Below the pieces are notes generated by a model. That model was not told the origin of the DNA and did not search any database. It was given only the letters and a program-made list of their open reading frames with translations. Below are positions 60,601 to 64,000 of a stretch of DNA of 64,000 bases, piece after piece. Location of the stretch: positions 2,110,501-2,174,500 of the forward strand of contig OX359192.1 in assembly GCA_947172415.1 (NCBI GenBank), in the 5' to 3' direction. Every line of letters starts with the position of its first letter. Within the stretch, counting starts at the first letter, position 1. The stretch comes from Chondrosia reniformis (taxonomy: Eukaryota; Porifera; Demospongiae; Chondrillida; Chondrillidae). The position numbers and the translations under genes are program-made.

Positions 60601-63109
60601 TTCTCACTAGATACCTCTCTATTCCTTACTAGATCCTCACTATTCCTTACTAGATACCTCCCTATTCCTTACTAGATACCTCCCTATTCCTTACTAGATA
60701 CATTCCTATTCCTTACCAGATACCTCCCTATTCCTTACTAGATACCTCCCTATTCCTTACTAGATACCTCCCTATTCCTTACTAGATACATTCCTATTCC
60801 TTACCAGATACCTCCCTATTCCTTACTAGATACCTTCCTATTCCTTACTAGATACCTCCCTATTCTTACTAGATACCTCCCTATTCCTTACTAGATACCT
60901 CCCTATTCCTTACTATATACCTCCCTATTGCTTACTAGATACATTCCTATTCCTTACTAGATACCTCCCTATTCCTTACTAGATACCTCCCTATTCCTTA
61001 CTAGATACCTCCCTATTCCTTACTAGATACCTCCCTATTCCTTACTAGATACCTCCCTATTCCTTACTAGATACATTCCTATTCCTTACCAGATACCTCC
61101 CTATTCCTTACTAGATACCTTCCTATTCCTTACTAGATACCTCCCTATTCTTACTAGATACCTCCCTATTCCTTACTAGATACATTCCTATTCCTTACCA
61201 GATACCTCCCTATTCCTTACTAGATACCTTCCTATTCCTTACTAGATCCTCACTATTCCTTACTAGATTCCTCCCTATTCCTTACTAGATACCTCCCTAT
61301 TCCTTACTAGATACCTCCCTATTGCTTACTAGATACATTCCTATTCCTTACTAGATGCCTCCCTATTCCTTACTAGATACCTCCCTATTTCTTACTAGAT
61401 ACCTCCCTATTCCTTACTAGATACCTCCCTATTGCTTACTAGATACATTCCTATTCCTTACTAGATGCCTCCCTATTCCTTACTAGATACCTCCCTATTC
61501 CTTACTAGATACCTTCCTATTCCTTACTAGATACATTCCTATTCCTTACCAGATACCTCCCTATTCCTTACTAGAGACCTCCCTATTCCTTACTAGATAC
61601 CTCCCTATTCCTTACTAGATACATTCCTATTCCTTACCAGATACCTCCCTATTCCTTACTAGATACCTTCCTATTCCTTACTAGATACCTCCCTATTCTT
61701 ACTAGATACCTCCCTATTCCTTACTAGATACATTCCTATTCCTTACCAGATATCTCCCTATTCCTTACTAGATACCTTCCTATTCCTTACTAGATCCTCA
61801 CTATTCCTTACTAGCTACCTCCCTATTCCTTACTAGATACCTCCCTATTCCTTACTAGATACCTCCCTATTCCTTACTAGATACCTCCCTATTGCTTACT
61901 AGATACATTCCTATTCCTTACTAGATGCCTCCCTATTCCTTACTAGATACCTCCCTATTTCTTACTAGATACCTCCCTATTCCTTACTAGATACATTCCT
62001 ATTCCTTACCAGATACCTCCCTATTCCTTACTAGATACCTCCTATTCCTTACCAGATACCTCCCTATTCCTTACTAGATACCTCCCTATTCCTTACTAGA
62101 TACCTCCCTATTCCTTACTAGATACCTTCCTATTCCTTACTAGATACCTCCCTATTCCTTACTAGATCCTCCCTATTCCTTACTAGATACCTCCCTATTC
62201 CTTACTAGATCCTCCCTATTCCTTACTAGATTCCTCCCTATTCCTTACTAGATACCTCCCTATTCCTTACTAGATTCCTCCCTATTCCTTACCAGATACC
62301 TCCCTATTCCTTACTAGATACCTCCCTATTCCTTACTAGATACCTCCCTATTCCTTTCTAGATACCTCCCTATTCCTCACTATAAACAAGATTATTGTGG
62401 TTATACACTGTATAGACAAAATCTAATATGGCAATGTGCCAGTTGTAAAAATAGAAAGACTGTACAATTAACCCTTTAAAGCAAAGACGCTTGCTACTTA
62501 GGTCTGTTCCATATGACCAGATTATCAAAAGAATTCACTGTATAGGCTAGACACCATTTTAATACACATGCATGTCATTCAAACTTATGTACTATGTATG
62601 CATATTTATTTGTGTATAGTTTTCTTTGCAAACTCTGGAATCAAGAGACCAGTACTGGGTGCTGGACACTGTTCCTGCACCATCTGCTGATCAAGCAACA
62701 CGGACTGCTCCTGAATGTAAGATCATAGTTACGTATGTGCTGTACAGACTGCAGTTGGTCTCCATGCTTATTACTGTGTGCATATGTGTGTGTGTATACA
62801 GCCATTGACCGAAGTGCAGACGAAATTATCTCATTCTTGGACAAGTTCAAGGAAAGTCATATAAAGCACTGCAATGCCTTTGCAATTCGTTCAAACCTAC
62901 GTCAAAAAAGAATCATAAATTTGGGACAGAAACAACAATTAGACTCTTCTTTAAGTGTTGCTGCAGCCAATGAGTTATTCTATCAGTTCCTTTGTAGCGA
63001 TCCAACACCTGAGACACTTTCGGTCGCTGCTAAAGTGCTCAGTGAAGCATCTGATACTACTAACATGAACAAGAGATTTGCAAAGGAAATAGAACAATTT
63101 CTTCATTGA
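12227..63109 (+). CDS. Gene B: long-array ankyrin / Roc-COR protein with helical C-terminal domain
   Basis: Predicted spliced gene of 36 coding exons: 12227-12307, 12372-12608, 14 array pairs (13467 to 48146), pair 56243-56362 and 56672-56740, 57013-57162, 57250-57306, 57397-59571, 62620-62716 and 62802-63109 (TGA). The exon sum is 5940 nt, or 1979 residues. Order of parts: short N-terminus ([12 protein letters not shown]), N-terminal ankyrin-like region, about 30 array ankyrin repeats, acidic linker, Roc ([18 protein letters not shown]), COR-like region, helical C-terminus. No array exon contains a stop and no splice site is lost, despite at least ten transposon insertions in the introns; this argues for continuing function. 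Real transcripts may skip modules, since every array exon is phase 0-0. Function is inferred from domains only. Confidence 0.82.
12609..13466 (+). other. Intron before the array
   Basis: An 858-bp intron. The first part is unique; from about 13280 it is array-type sequence (TGTCGTATGAATTTATGG onward), so the array unit boundary lies inside this intron. No gene is seen. Confidence 0.6.
14416..15533. mobile_element. Insertion of about 1.1 kb with CG-type inverted ends
   Basis: The array sequence AAAACTG|TAGTAGATAC (intact at 37505-37518) is interrupted. Ends are imperfect inverted repeats: left CGCATGTGTGACATGTCCA, right (reversed) CGCTAGTGGAACATGTCCA. The flanking duplication appears to be TG. 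Open frames inside (14336-14554 minus, 14738-14944 plus) are not recognisable. A GGAGGAAGGCC block near 14625 resembles the tail seen after the GIY-YIG fragment. Confidence 0.7.
15986..16355. mobile_element. 370-bp insertion 17 bp before a b-exon
   Basis: It interrupts the array sequence GTTTTTATTCTAT, with TTA present on both sides. It is related to, and inverted relative to, the element at about 31604-31725 and 38566-38688: shared blocks are AACTACTTGGCC, GTTTAAAAACTCG and AACGATTGAGGACGC in opposite orientation. It lies just upstream of the acceptor of exon 16373, close to the expected branch point, so it is a candidate to affect splicing. Confidence 0.65.
17023..18077. mobile_element. TA-flanked element with CG ends, 1055 bp
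   Basis: TA at 17021-17022 and 18078-18079. The uninterrupted site ATAATGTAAATATTTATAA is present at 38637-38655. Terminal inverted repeats: left CGGTACGTGTCACAAGTAAC, right ending in a match to CGATACATGTCACAAGAAAC reversed. It contains many TCCGCGGA-like motifs and a 22-bp tandem repeat (17110-17225). No transposase is visible, so it is non-autonomous. GC content is visibly higher than in the surrounding introns. Confidence 0.85.
17110..17225. repeat. 22-bp tandem repeat, about 5 copies
   Basis: Degenerate tandem copies of a unit like TCCAAGGGCATCTGCGGAAT plus CG. It lies inside the 17023-18077 element and decays towards the right. One frame (16969-17235) is open across it with repeated SSKG, but this looks like a by-product of the repeat length rather than a gene. 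Confidence 0.8.
18142..18997 (+). mobile_element. Tc1-like element, internally deleted, 856 bp
   Basis: TA on both sides (18140-18141, 18998-18999), inserted into TTTAAAGGTA|CATGTATACC, which is intact in other units. Inverted ends are nearly perfect for about 36 bp (left CAGTACAAGTCAAAAGTTCC). Inside, from about 18658, the plus frame reads [16 protein letters not shown], a TAG, then [20 protein letters not shown] and [13 protein letters not shown]. This matches the N-terminal helix-turn-helix region of Tc1/mariner transposases. The catalytic domain is missing. Confidence 0.85.
19181..20148 (+). other. Array pair 2 (19181-19300, 20080-20148)
   Basis: The most diverged a-exon of the array proper: [11 protein letters not shown], tip [18 protein letters not shown]. 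The b-exon reads [11 protein letters not shown], then TPLHVSSN. The intron is short (779 bp). Confidence 0.88.
20149..21115 (+). other. Intron between pairs 2 and 3
   Basis: Array-type intron with a local tandem duplication of about 110 bp: the stretch TTTTTCTAATAAGAAGTTCT through TTATTAAATTCAT occurs twice (20394-20499, 20503-20610). It shows that small tandem duplications are still arising within units. Confidence 0.7.
21116..22588 (+). other. Array pair 3 (21116-21235, 22520-22588)
   Basis: a-exon with tip KDGQ and [14 protein letters not shown]; b-exon [11 protein letters not shown] then TPLHVSSN. Long intron (1284 bp) containing the 185-bp dispersed repeat. Confidence 0.88.
22589..22918 (+). 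other. Short intron between pairs 3 and 4 (deletion form)
   Basis: Only 330 bp, against about 830-1000 bp in most units. The sequence jumps from GTGCCTGGGATTG straight to TAATATTTATAATCTTAACG, the right part of the GTTTAAAAACTCG element. The same junction occurs at 41754, before pair 12, so this deletion was itself copied. Confidence 0.8.
22919..25182 (+). other. Array pair 4 (22919-23038, 25114-25182)
   Basis: a-exon with tip DIGE and [14 protein letters not shown], the same protein sequence as pairs 7, 10 and 12. b-exon [11 protein letters not shown], then TPLHVASN. The short intron is stretched to 2075 bp by the insertion at 23067-24364, whose left end begins only 28 bp after the a-exon. 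Confidence 0.88.
23067..24364. mobile_element. 1.3-kb insertion 28 bp downstream of an ankyrin exon
   Basis: It splits the array sequence GTTGTTATTGTTCAT, with AT on both sides. Ends are imperfect inverted repeats: left CACAGGTGCCATATGAC, right GTCATAAGGTACCAGTG. An internal perfect inverted repeat (AATTAAGAAGTCCGTTT near 23360 and its complement near 23482) could fold. A 61-codon frame starts at 23848 ([15 protein letters not shown]); it is basic at its start, but I do not recognise it. No transposase domain is seen. Confidence 0.7.
26023..28601 (+). other. Array pair 5 (26023-26142, 28533-28601)
   Basis: a-exon [11 protein letters not shown], tip KDGQ, KASQ. b-exon [11 protein letters not shown], then TPLHVSSN. 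Long intron of 2390 bp including the TTAA-flanked insertion at 26181-27140, plus an internal duplication of the segment from GGATCCAGGCAATTTTTG to the second GGATCCAGGCAATG (about 27950-28085), which is shared with pair 6. Confidence 0.87.
26181..27140. mobile_element. piggyBac-like MITE, 960 bp
   Basis: Flanked by TTAA at 26177-26180 and 27141-27144. The intact array sequence TATTTAAGAGATA is seen in sister units. Inverted ends are GGTAGTAGGGGGGGCT and AGCCCCCCCCTACTACC. It has no transposase. An open frame at 26507-26797 does not resemble a known protein. It begins 38 bp downstream of an ankyrin exon. Confidence 0.88.
29486..31103 (+). other. Array pair 6 (29486-29605, 31035-31103)
   Basis: a-exon [11 protein letters not shown], tip KDGQ, and TPIF instead of TPLF. 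b-exon [11 protein letters not shown], then TPLHVTSN (Thr where others have Ser or Ala). Long intron (1429 bp) with the same internal duplication as pair 5 but without the TTAA element, so it provides the empty site. Confidence 0.88.
31604..31725. repeat. GTTTAAAAACTCG element, short form
   Basis: In this unit and at about 38566-38688 the usual intron sequence between TTTAATAAAA and ATTGACTTTAAAGG is replaced by about 120 bp containing TTTAAAAACTCGTGGGG, AACTTGAACTACTTGGCC and TTAACGATTGAGGACGC. It is the host of the 1055-bp element at 17023 and is related in inverse to 15986-16355. It always precedes a DIGE-type a-exon or, at 19181, the diverged pair 2 exon. Confidence 0.7.
31933..32901 (+). 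other. Array pair 7 (31933-32052, 32833-32901)
   Basis: a-exon DIGE/KGS type; b-exon [11 protein letters not shown], then TPLHVASN. Short intron (780 bp). First member of the larger duplicated block shared with pairs 12-14. Confidence 0.88.
33751..35682 (+). other. Array pair 8 (33751-33870, 35614-35682)
   Basis: a-exon [18 protein letters not shown], where Ser replaces the otherwise constant Cys; tip DIGG. b-exon [11 protein letters not shown], then TPLHVSSN. Long intron (1743 bp) carrying the 439-bp MITE at 34463-34901. Confidence 0.88.
34463..34901. mobile_element. TA-flanked MITE with CG ends, 439 bp (copy 1)
   Basis: TA at 34461-34462 and 34902-34903. Nearly perfect inverted ends: CGGTAGGCGTCAAAAAAAAG left, and right ending TTTTTTGACGCCTACCG. 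An inner hairpin is made by GACTAAGCC...GGCTTAGTC. A run of CGAAA repeats near the right end differs in number from copy 2. No coding capacity is recognised. Sister intron positions without it (for example 37273-37290) show the empty site. Confidence 0.93.
36562..38061 (+). other. Array pair 9 (36562-36681, 37993-38061)
   Basis: a-exon with LLLEHQ (Glu for Asp) and tip KDGQ. b-exon [11 protein letters not shown], then TPLHVSSN. Long intron (1311 bp) with three clean 4-bp TACGTA additions relative to sister units (37190, 37700, 37776). Confidence 0.88.
38888..39856 (+). other. Array pair 10 (38888-39007, 39788-39856)
   Basis: a-exon DIGE/KGS type; b-exon [11 protein letters not shown], then TPLHVSSN. 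Short intron (780 bp). Confidence 0.88.
40739..41680 (+). other. Array pair 11 (40739-40858, 41612-41680)
   Basis: a-exon with tip NTYGE (unique) and GDVGMCQLL. b-exon [11 protein letters not shown], then TPLQVASN, where Gln replaces the usual His of TPLH. Short intron (753 bp). The unique residues make it the most distinctive central module. Confidence 0.87.
42001..42969 (+). other. Array pair 12 (42001-42120, 42901-42969)
   Basis: a-exon DIGE/KGS type; b-exon [11 protein letters not shown], then TPLHVSSN. Short intron (780 bp). It is preceded by the deletion-form intron (41681-42000, 320 bp) also found before pair 4. Confidence 0.88.
43860..45783 (+). other. Array pair 13 (43860-43979, 45715-45783)
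   Basis: a-exon LLLDHH with tip KDGQ; b-exon [11 protein letters not shown], then TPLHVSSN. Long intron (1735 bp) with the second copy of the CG-ended MITE at the same position as in pair 8. Its a-exon differs from pair 8 although the intron MITE is shared, so exons and introns have been reshuffled. Confidence 0.88.
44571..44999. mobile_element. TA-flanked MITE with CG ends, 429 bp (copy 2)
   Basis: Same element and same intron position as 34463-34901, with TA at 44569-44570 and 45000-45001. It differs by a few substitutions and by fewer CGAAA repeats near the right end (10 bp shorter). Shared position means it was carried by duplication of the unit, not by two insertions. Confidence 0.93.
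46664..48146 (+). other. Array pair 14, last of the array (46664-46783, 48078-48146)
   Basis: a-exon with tip DIGG and [14 protein letters not shown]; b-exon [11 protein letters not shown], then TPLHVASN. Long intron (1294 bp). Array-type intron sequence continues to about 48635. Confidence 0.88.
48636..49440. other. Unique sequence after the array
   Basis: Array homology breaks off after TTTTATGATGAT and resumes near 49445 with CTAACAGTTATGTTTTTAG. The 800 bp between is unlike the rest of the window. Its left edge (read in reverse, GAGCTGAGGATGGTCTACAG) resembles the Penelope-like 3' tail motif at 10912, so a retroelement remnant is possible. No coding frame is supported. Confidence 0.45.
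49441..50520 (+). repeat. Decayed array unit without exons
   Basis: A diverged copy of long-type intron sequence (blocks ACTGCATGGACTGACTCTTG, TTGTAAACAAGAAA, ATGCTAAGGGTGAC) in correct order, interrupted by a MITE at 49739-50206. The b-exon expected after the last block is absent. It looks like a unit that lost its exons and decayed, marking an older edge of the array. Confidence 0.65.
49739..50206. mobile_element. TA-flanked MITE, 468 bp
   Basis: TA at 49737-49738 and 50207-50208; ends CAGTGTAACC and GGTTACACTG. Internal parts near both ends contain GGATAATCCGCCA-like and TGGATTAGGCGG-like sequence, extending the inverted repeat imperfectly. The CAGTG terminus suggests a Tigger/pogo-type non-autonomous element. 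Confidence 0.8.
50600..51848 (-). pseudogene. hAT-like transposase, central and C-terminal part (broken)
   Basis: Minus strand. A frame from 51828 contains [60 protein letters not shown], and ends in LQWRSAW. From 50981 the next frame continues [20 protein letters not shown]. The two must be joined by a frameshift near 50960-50985. Motifs (DGSxDAGNx[20 protein letters not shown]) belong to hAT-type transposases of the ZNF862/C17orf113-like group. The C-terminal dimerisation region is not found, so the 3' end is lost or decayed. The N-terminal part lies at 55266-55796, separated by nested insertions. Confidence 0.8.
51804..51840. repeat. Perfect 37-bp palindrome
   Basis: Two 18-bp arms (left TCCACAAACACCATGTTA, right its exact complement) around a single central T. 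It sits exactly at the 5' edge of the hAT central fragment, where coding similarity starts and where about 3.4 kb of foreign sequence begins. It looks like a rearrangement junction. It could also form a hairpin in RNA. Confidence 0.9.
52074..53904 (-). mobile_element. Tigger (pogo-superfamily) element, 1831 bp, defective
   Basis: TA on both sides (52072-52073, 53905-53906) and perfect inverted ends starting CAGTGGGCTCTCATTTATCC. The size is smaller than a full Tigger because the middle of the transposase is deleted. It is inserted between the two parts of the hAT-like gene. Confidence 0.93.
52334..53698 (-). pseudogene. Tigger transposase with nonsense codon and deleted catalytic core
   Basis: ATG at 53698. 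The N-terminus has a CENP-B-like helix-turn-helix ([27 protein letters not shown]), then a second DNA-binding part ([15 protein letters not shown]) and the start of the DDE domain ([12 protein letters not shown]). A 12-bp tandem duplication gives [10 protein letters not shown]. At 52925 a TGA replaces the expected Trp between NTKA and [10 protein letters not shown]. After LKSLERS the protein jumps to [17 protein letters not shown], so about 100 residues holding the second and third catalytic acidic residues are missing. An acidic tail follows ([14 protein letters not shown]). It cannot be an active transposase. Confidence 0.88.
53914..54235 (+). mobile_element. TA-flanked MITE, 322 bp
   Basis: TA at 53912-53913 and 54236-54237. 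Inverted ends are imperfect: left CACTCAAACACCTCTTATCC, right (reversed) CACTCAAACGCCTCTATTAC. An internal frame begins [18 protein letters not shown], comparable to the start retained in the MITE at 2641-3104. It sits immediately beside the Tigger copy. Confidence 0.8.
54499..55262 (+). pseudogene. Three exons of a NEDD4-family E3 ubiquitin ligase (WW-WW-preHECT fragment)
   Basis: Plus strand. Exon 54499-54796 encodes a Gly/Ser linker, a complete WW domain ([20 protein letters not shown], then [10 protein letters not shown]) and the start of a second ([17 protein letters not shown]). Exon 55070-55131 completes it ([11 protein letters not shown]). The exon from 55200 reads [19 protein letters not shown], the segment that joins the last WW domain to the HECT lobe in NEDD4-type ligases. 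Splice sites and phases (1, then 0) are intact, but homology stops abruptly at about 55262 against the hAT-like sequence, and no HECT domain follows. WW domains bind PPxY motifs. Here it is a captured or stranded fragment, antisense to the transposase, and probably not functional by itself. Confidence 0.82.
55266..55842 (-). pseudogene. hAT-like element, 5' end and N-terminal coding part
   Basis: Minus strand, reading from the terminus CAGGGCTTG at 55842. The frame from 55796 (more likely start MSGQKCG at 55757) contains [24 protein letters not shown] and a zinc-finger pattern LKCCVC ... HATTDMH, then [17 protein letters not shown]. This is the N-terminal half of the ZNF862-like hAT protein whose central part resumes at 51828. 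The break falls between FSKM and LCELEERHG and is filled by the NEDD4 fragment, a MITE, the Tigger copy and the palindrome. Confidence 0.78.
55843..56242 (+). other. Intron upstream of gene B pair 15
   Basis: It corresponds to 2440-3199 of gene A (shared blocks GTTTGGAGCTGTTAATTCCC and ATTTGACTGGTAACAGCATG) but lacks gene A's 464-bp Tigger MITE, giving the empty site for that element. Nothing else is seen. Confidence 0.7.
56243..56740 (+). other. Gene B ankyrin exon pair 15, divergent terminal pair (56243-56362, 56672-56740)
   Basis: a-exon [20 protein letters not shown] with [14 protein letters not shown]; b-exon [15 protein letters not shown], then SPLQLAST. Orthologous in position to gene A pair 2, differing at a few residues (for example KRKK in A against ITNE in B). 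A foldback repeat lies in the intron (56401-56582). It links the array to the linker exons. Confidence 0.87.
56401..56582. repeat. Foldback element, gene B copy
   Basis: Counterpart of 3361-3540 in gene A: inverted GGTTCATCTTTAG...CTAAAGATGAACC arms flanking TCTAGAG. The right arm is more diverged than in gene A. Confidence 0.75.
57013..57306 (+). other. Gene B linker exons (57013-57162, 57250-57306)
   Basis: Same sizes as in gene A (150 and 57 nt). The first begins [19 protein letters not shown]; the second encodes [19 protein letters not shown], less acidic than gene A's because two Glu are replaced by Lys. Acceptors are CTACAG and TTTTAG. Confidence 0.82.
57397..59571 (+). CDS. Gene B Roc-COR GTPase exon (725 codons)
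   Basis: Same layout as gene A: P-loop GSPEVGKSS (exon residues 27-35), DTGGQ (from 196), THKD (from 288), COR-like region with [15 protein letters not shown] and [14 protein letters not shown]. Compared with gene A it lacks 5 + 3 residues in the acidic insert between P-loop and G3; the GTPase motifs are unchanged. Donor AAG/GTGTGG is weak and read-through again adds VWFTVNFL and a stop at 59598. Keeping all nucleotide-binding motifs in both copies argues that both GTPases are functional. Confidence 0.9.
59705..62385. repeat. Intronic minisatellite, 22-bp unit, about 120 copies (2.7 kb)
   Basis: Expansion of the same 22-bp repeat seen in gene A at 8195-8515. Variant units (ACATTCC, GATGCC, TACCAG, ATTGCT, lone 21-mers such as AGATCCTC) recur in a set order, for example around 60091, 60422, 61431 and 61890, so larger multi-unit blocks have been duplicated. 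It lies between the Roc-COR exon and the C-terminal exons. Every unit has a pyrimidine tract ending in CTAG or CCAG. Confidence 0.96.
62620..63109 (+). other. Gene B C-terminal exons (62620-62716, 62802-63109)
   Basis: First exon [18 protein letters not shown] and on; second starts [14 protein letters not shown] after a phase-1 join and ends EQFLH with TGA at 63107-63109, two residues shorter than gene A. Amphipathic helices and about 100-residue length fit a small helical, possibly death-fold, domain. Substitutions relative to gene A are scattered and mostly conservative (DKFKESH for DHSKESH, ASDTT for TPDTT). Confidence 0.75.
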
Positions 63110-63711
63110 AAGAAACCATTCTAGTTTTAAACTTATTTCAACTGCACATCATGCATGTTTGTATATATTTTTTCTCTATAATAATGTATGTAATGATATA
63201 ATTAGCAGTCGAGGGGTTTTCGAACCCAAGCCCGATGTTATATAGTCTCGAATCCAACGAAAATTGTTTCGTTGAGGTGTTGCTTGCTAATACATTAGAT
63301 AGGGTGGCGGCCATGTTTTTACCAGCCTTTCCTACTTTGAGAGTATGGGAGATATAGATATGTAATTCTTGTACACTGTATATATATGTAAAGACTAGCT
63401 ATATAGGTGCATGTGCACGTGCATGATGAAGCTACGTATATATATAGGACCAGGGTCCATAATGCGTTTATTTTAAATTTTGAAAATAAAATTTAAATAA
63501 CCTTTTCTCTTTAAAAATAAGTATGCAGCTTTGAATTCAATTCCTTCTTGTATAAATCAAGACAATTAATGGAACAATTGAAATGATTAAAATTGAAAAT
63601 TCATTTTAATTGACTCTATGTATTGTTTTTTAGTAAACTGAGTTGTATAATATTGTACACTTTGAAATACGTATACGTACGTATATAATCACATGCATAT
63701 GTACGTAGTAT
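63110..63711. other. 3' flank of gene B
   Basis: Similar to gene A's flank up to GAATTCAATTCCT (about 63545), with an extra 80-bp stretch at 63236-63330 and a possible AATAAA near 63486. After 63545 the sequence is unrelated to 9553 onward, marking the duplication edge. AT-rich, no gene seen. Confidence 0.65.
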
Positions 63712-64000
63712 CTAAATGTTGTTTACTGGATTTCGCCTGGACCACTTGTGAGCAAAATGTTTCAAAGTCTTCCAGTTTCTTCTAGTTGGTTTGAGGTACA
63801 ATAAGATTATTATTGGAGTGGGATATAAAGAATAATAATGAAATGCGTACACAATATATTGAATTGTGATAACTAGGCTGACGTCTTCCTTGACATCCAA
63901 TGACCCAGATATTACAGGAATAATGTATCCTGGAAGATTTACTGTGCTCCCAATTAGTAAGAAAAGGTGAACTTAGTGACAGCCCTTAATACCTTTGAGT
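63712..64000 (-). pseudogene. C-terminal end of a 7TM receptor-like gene (partial, one frameshift)
   Basis: Minus strand, entering from the right edge. Near the edge one frame reads RAVTKFT; after a one-base shift near 63965 the next gives FLLIGSTVNLPGYIIPVI (TM6-like), a short loop, then SLVITIQYIVYAFHYYSLYP (TM7-like, with YPTP where NPxxY usually stands), a basic tail KPTRRNWKTLKHFAHKWSRR, and a stop at 63712. It is complementary in content to the N-terminal 7TM fragment downstream of gene A. The shift may be a real mutation or a sequencing error, and upstream parts are outside the window. Confidence 0.55.

Noticed and set aside
59705..62385. CRISPR-like regular repeat
   Set aside because: Repeats are directly adjacent without spacers and lie in an intron of an animal-type gene. 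It is a minisatellite.

Overview
The window is animal-type nuclear DNA: AT-rich, with multi-exon genes using GT-AG phase-0 introns, a high density of small DNA transposons, and metazoan protein modules (ankyrin repeats, Roc-COR GTPase, a possible death-fold C-terminus, NEDD4-type WW/HECT fragment, GPCR and P2X7-tail remnants). A demosponge such as Amphimedon is my guess from this combination. It is inference, not proof.

Layout. 1-9229 (+) is the 3' part of gene A, an ankyrin / Roc-COR GTPase / helical C-terminal domain protein whose 5' end lies outside the window. 9230-12226 is intergenic and holds a broken 7TM receptor fragment (-), a dispersed repeat and two head-to-head pieces of a Penelope-type GIY-YIG domain. 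12227-63109 (+) is gene B, an almost complete paralogue of gene A spread over about 51 kb. 63110-64000 is its 3' flank plus the C-terminal end of another 7TM gene (-).

The main feature is inside gene B. Between 13467 and 48146 a two-exon module (120 nt + 69 nt, together 63 codons or two ankyrin repeats) occurs 14 times in strict alternation. Every exon is open, every intron is phase 0, and every intron has canonical AG and GTAAG boundaries. A divergent fifteenth pair (56243-56740) precedes the linker, Roc-COR and C-terminal exons. The predicted protein is about 1979 residues with some 30 array-type ankyrin repeats. Module copies differ mainly at the ankyrin hairpin tips. Older module types recur in larger blocks, including one of about 10.1 kb (about 31.9-38.5 kb against 42.0-48.6 kb) that carries the same transposon insertion at the same place.

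The introns record transposon activity. Units lacking an insertion serve as empty-site controls, so several elements can be bounded to the base: TA-flanked elements at 17023-18077, 18142-18997, 34463-34901 and 44571-44999, a TTAA-flanked element at 26181-27140, and others. Paralogous introns also differ repeatedly by clean 4-bp insertions that turn TA into TACGTA. This is what would be left after excision of a TA-inserting element whose ends are CG, and such elements are present here. The last large intron of the array (48147-56242) holds a broken hAT-like transposase (-) into which a dead Tigger, a MITE and three exons of a NEDD4-family ubiquitin ligase are nested.

How the parts may work together: the ankyrin array would be the binding surface, the Roc-COR GTPase a switch, and the C-terminal helical domain an output module. 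This resembles an intracellular sensor, but no ligand or pathway can be read from the sequence.
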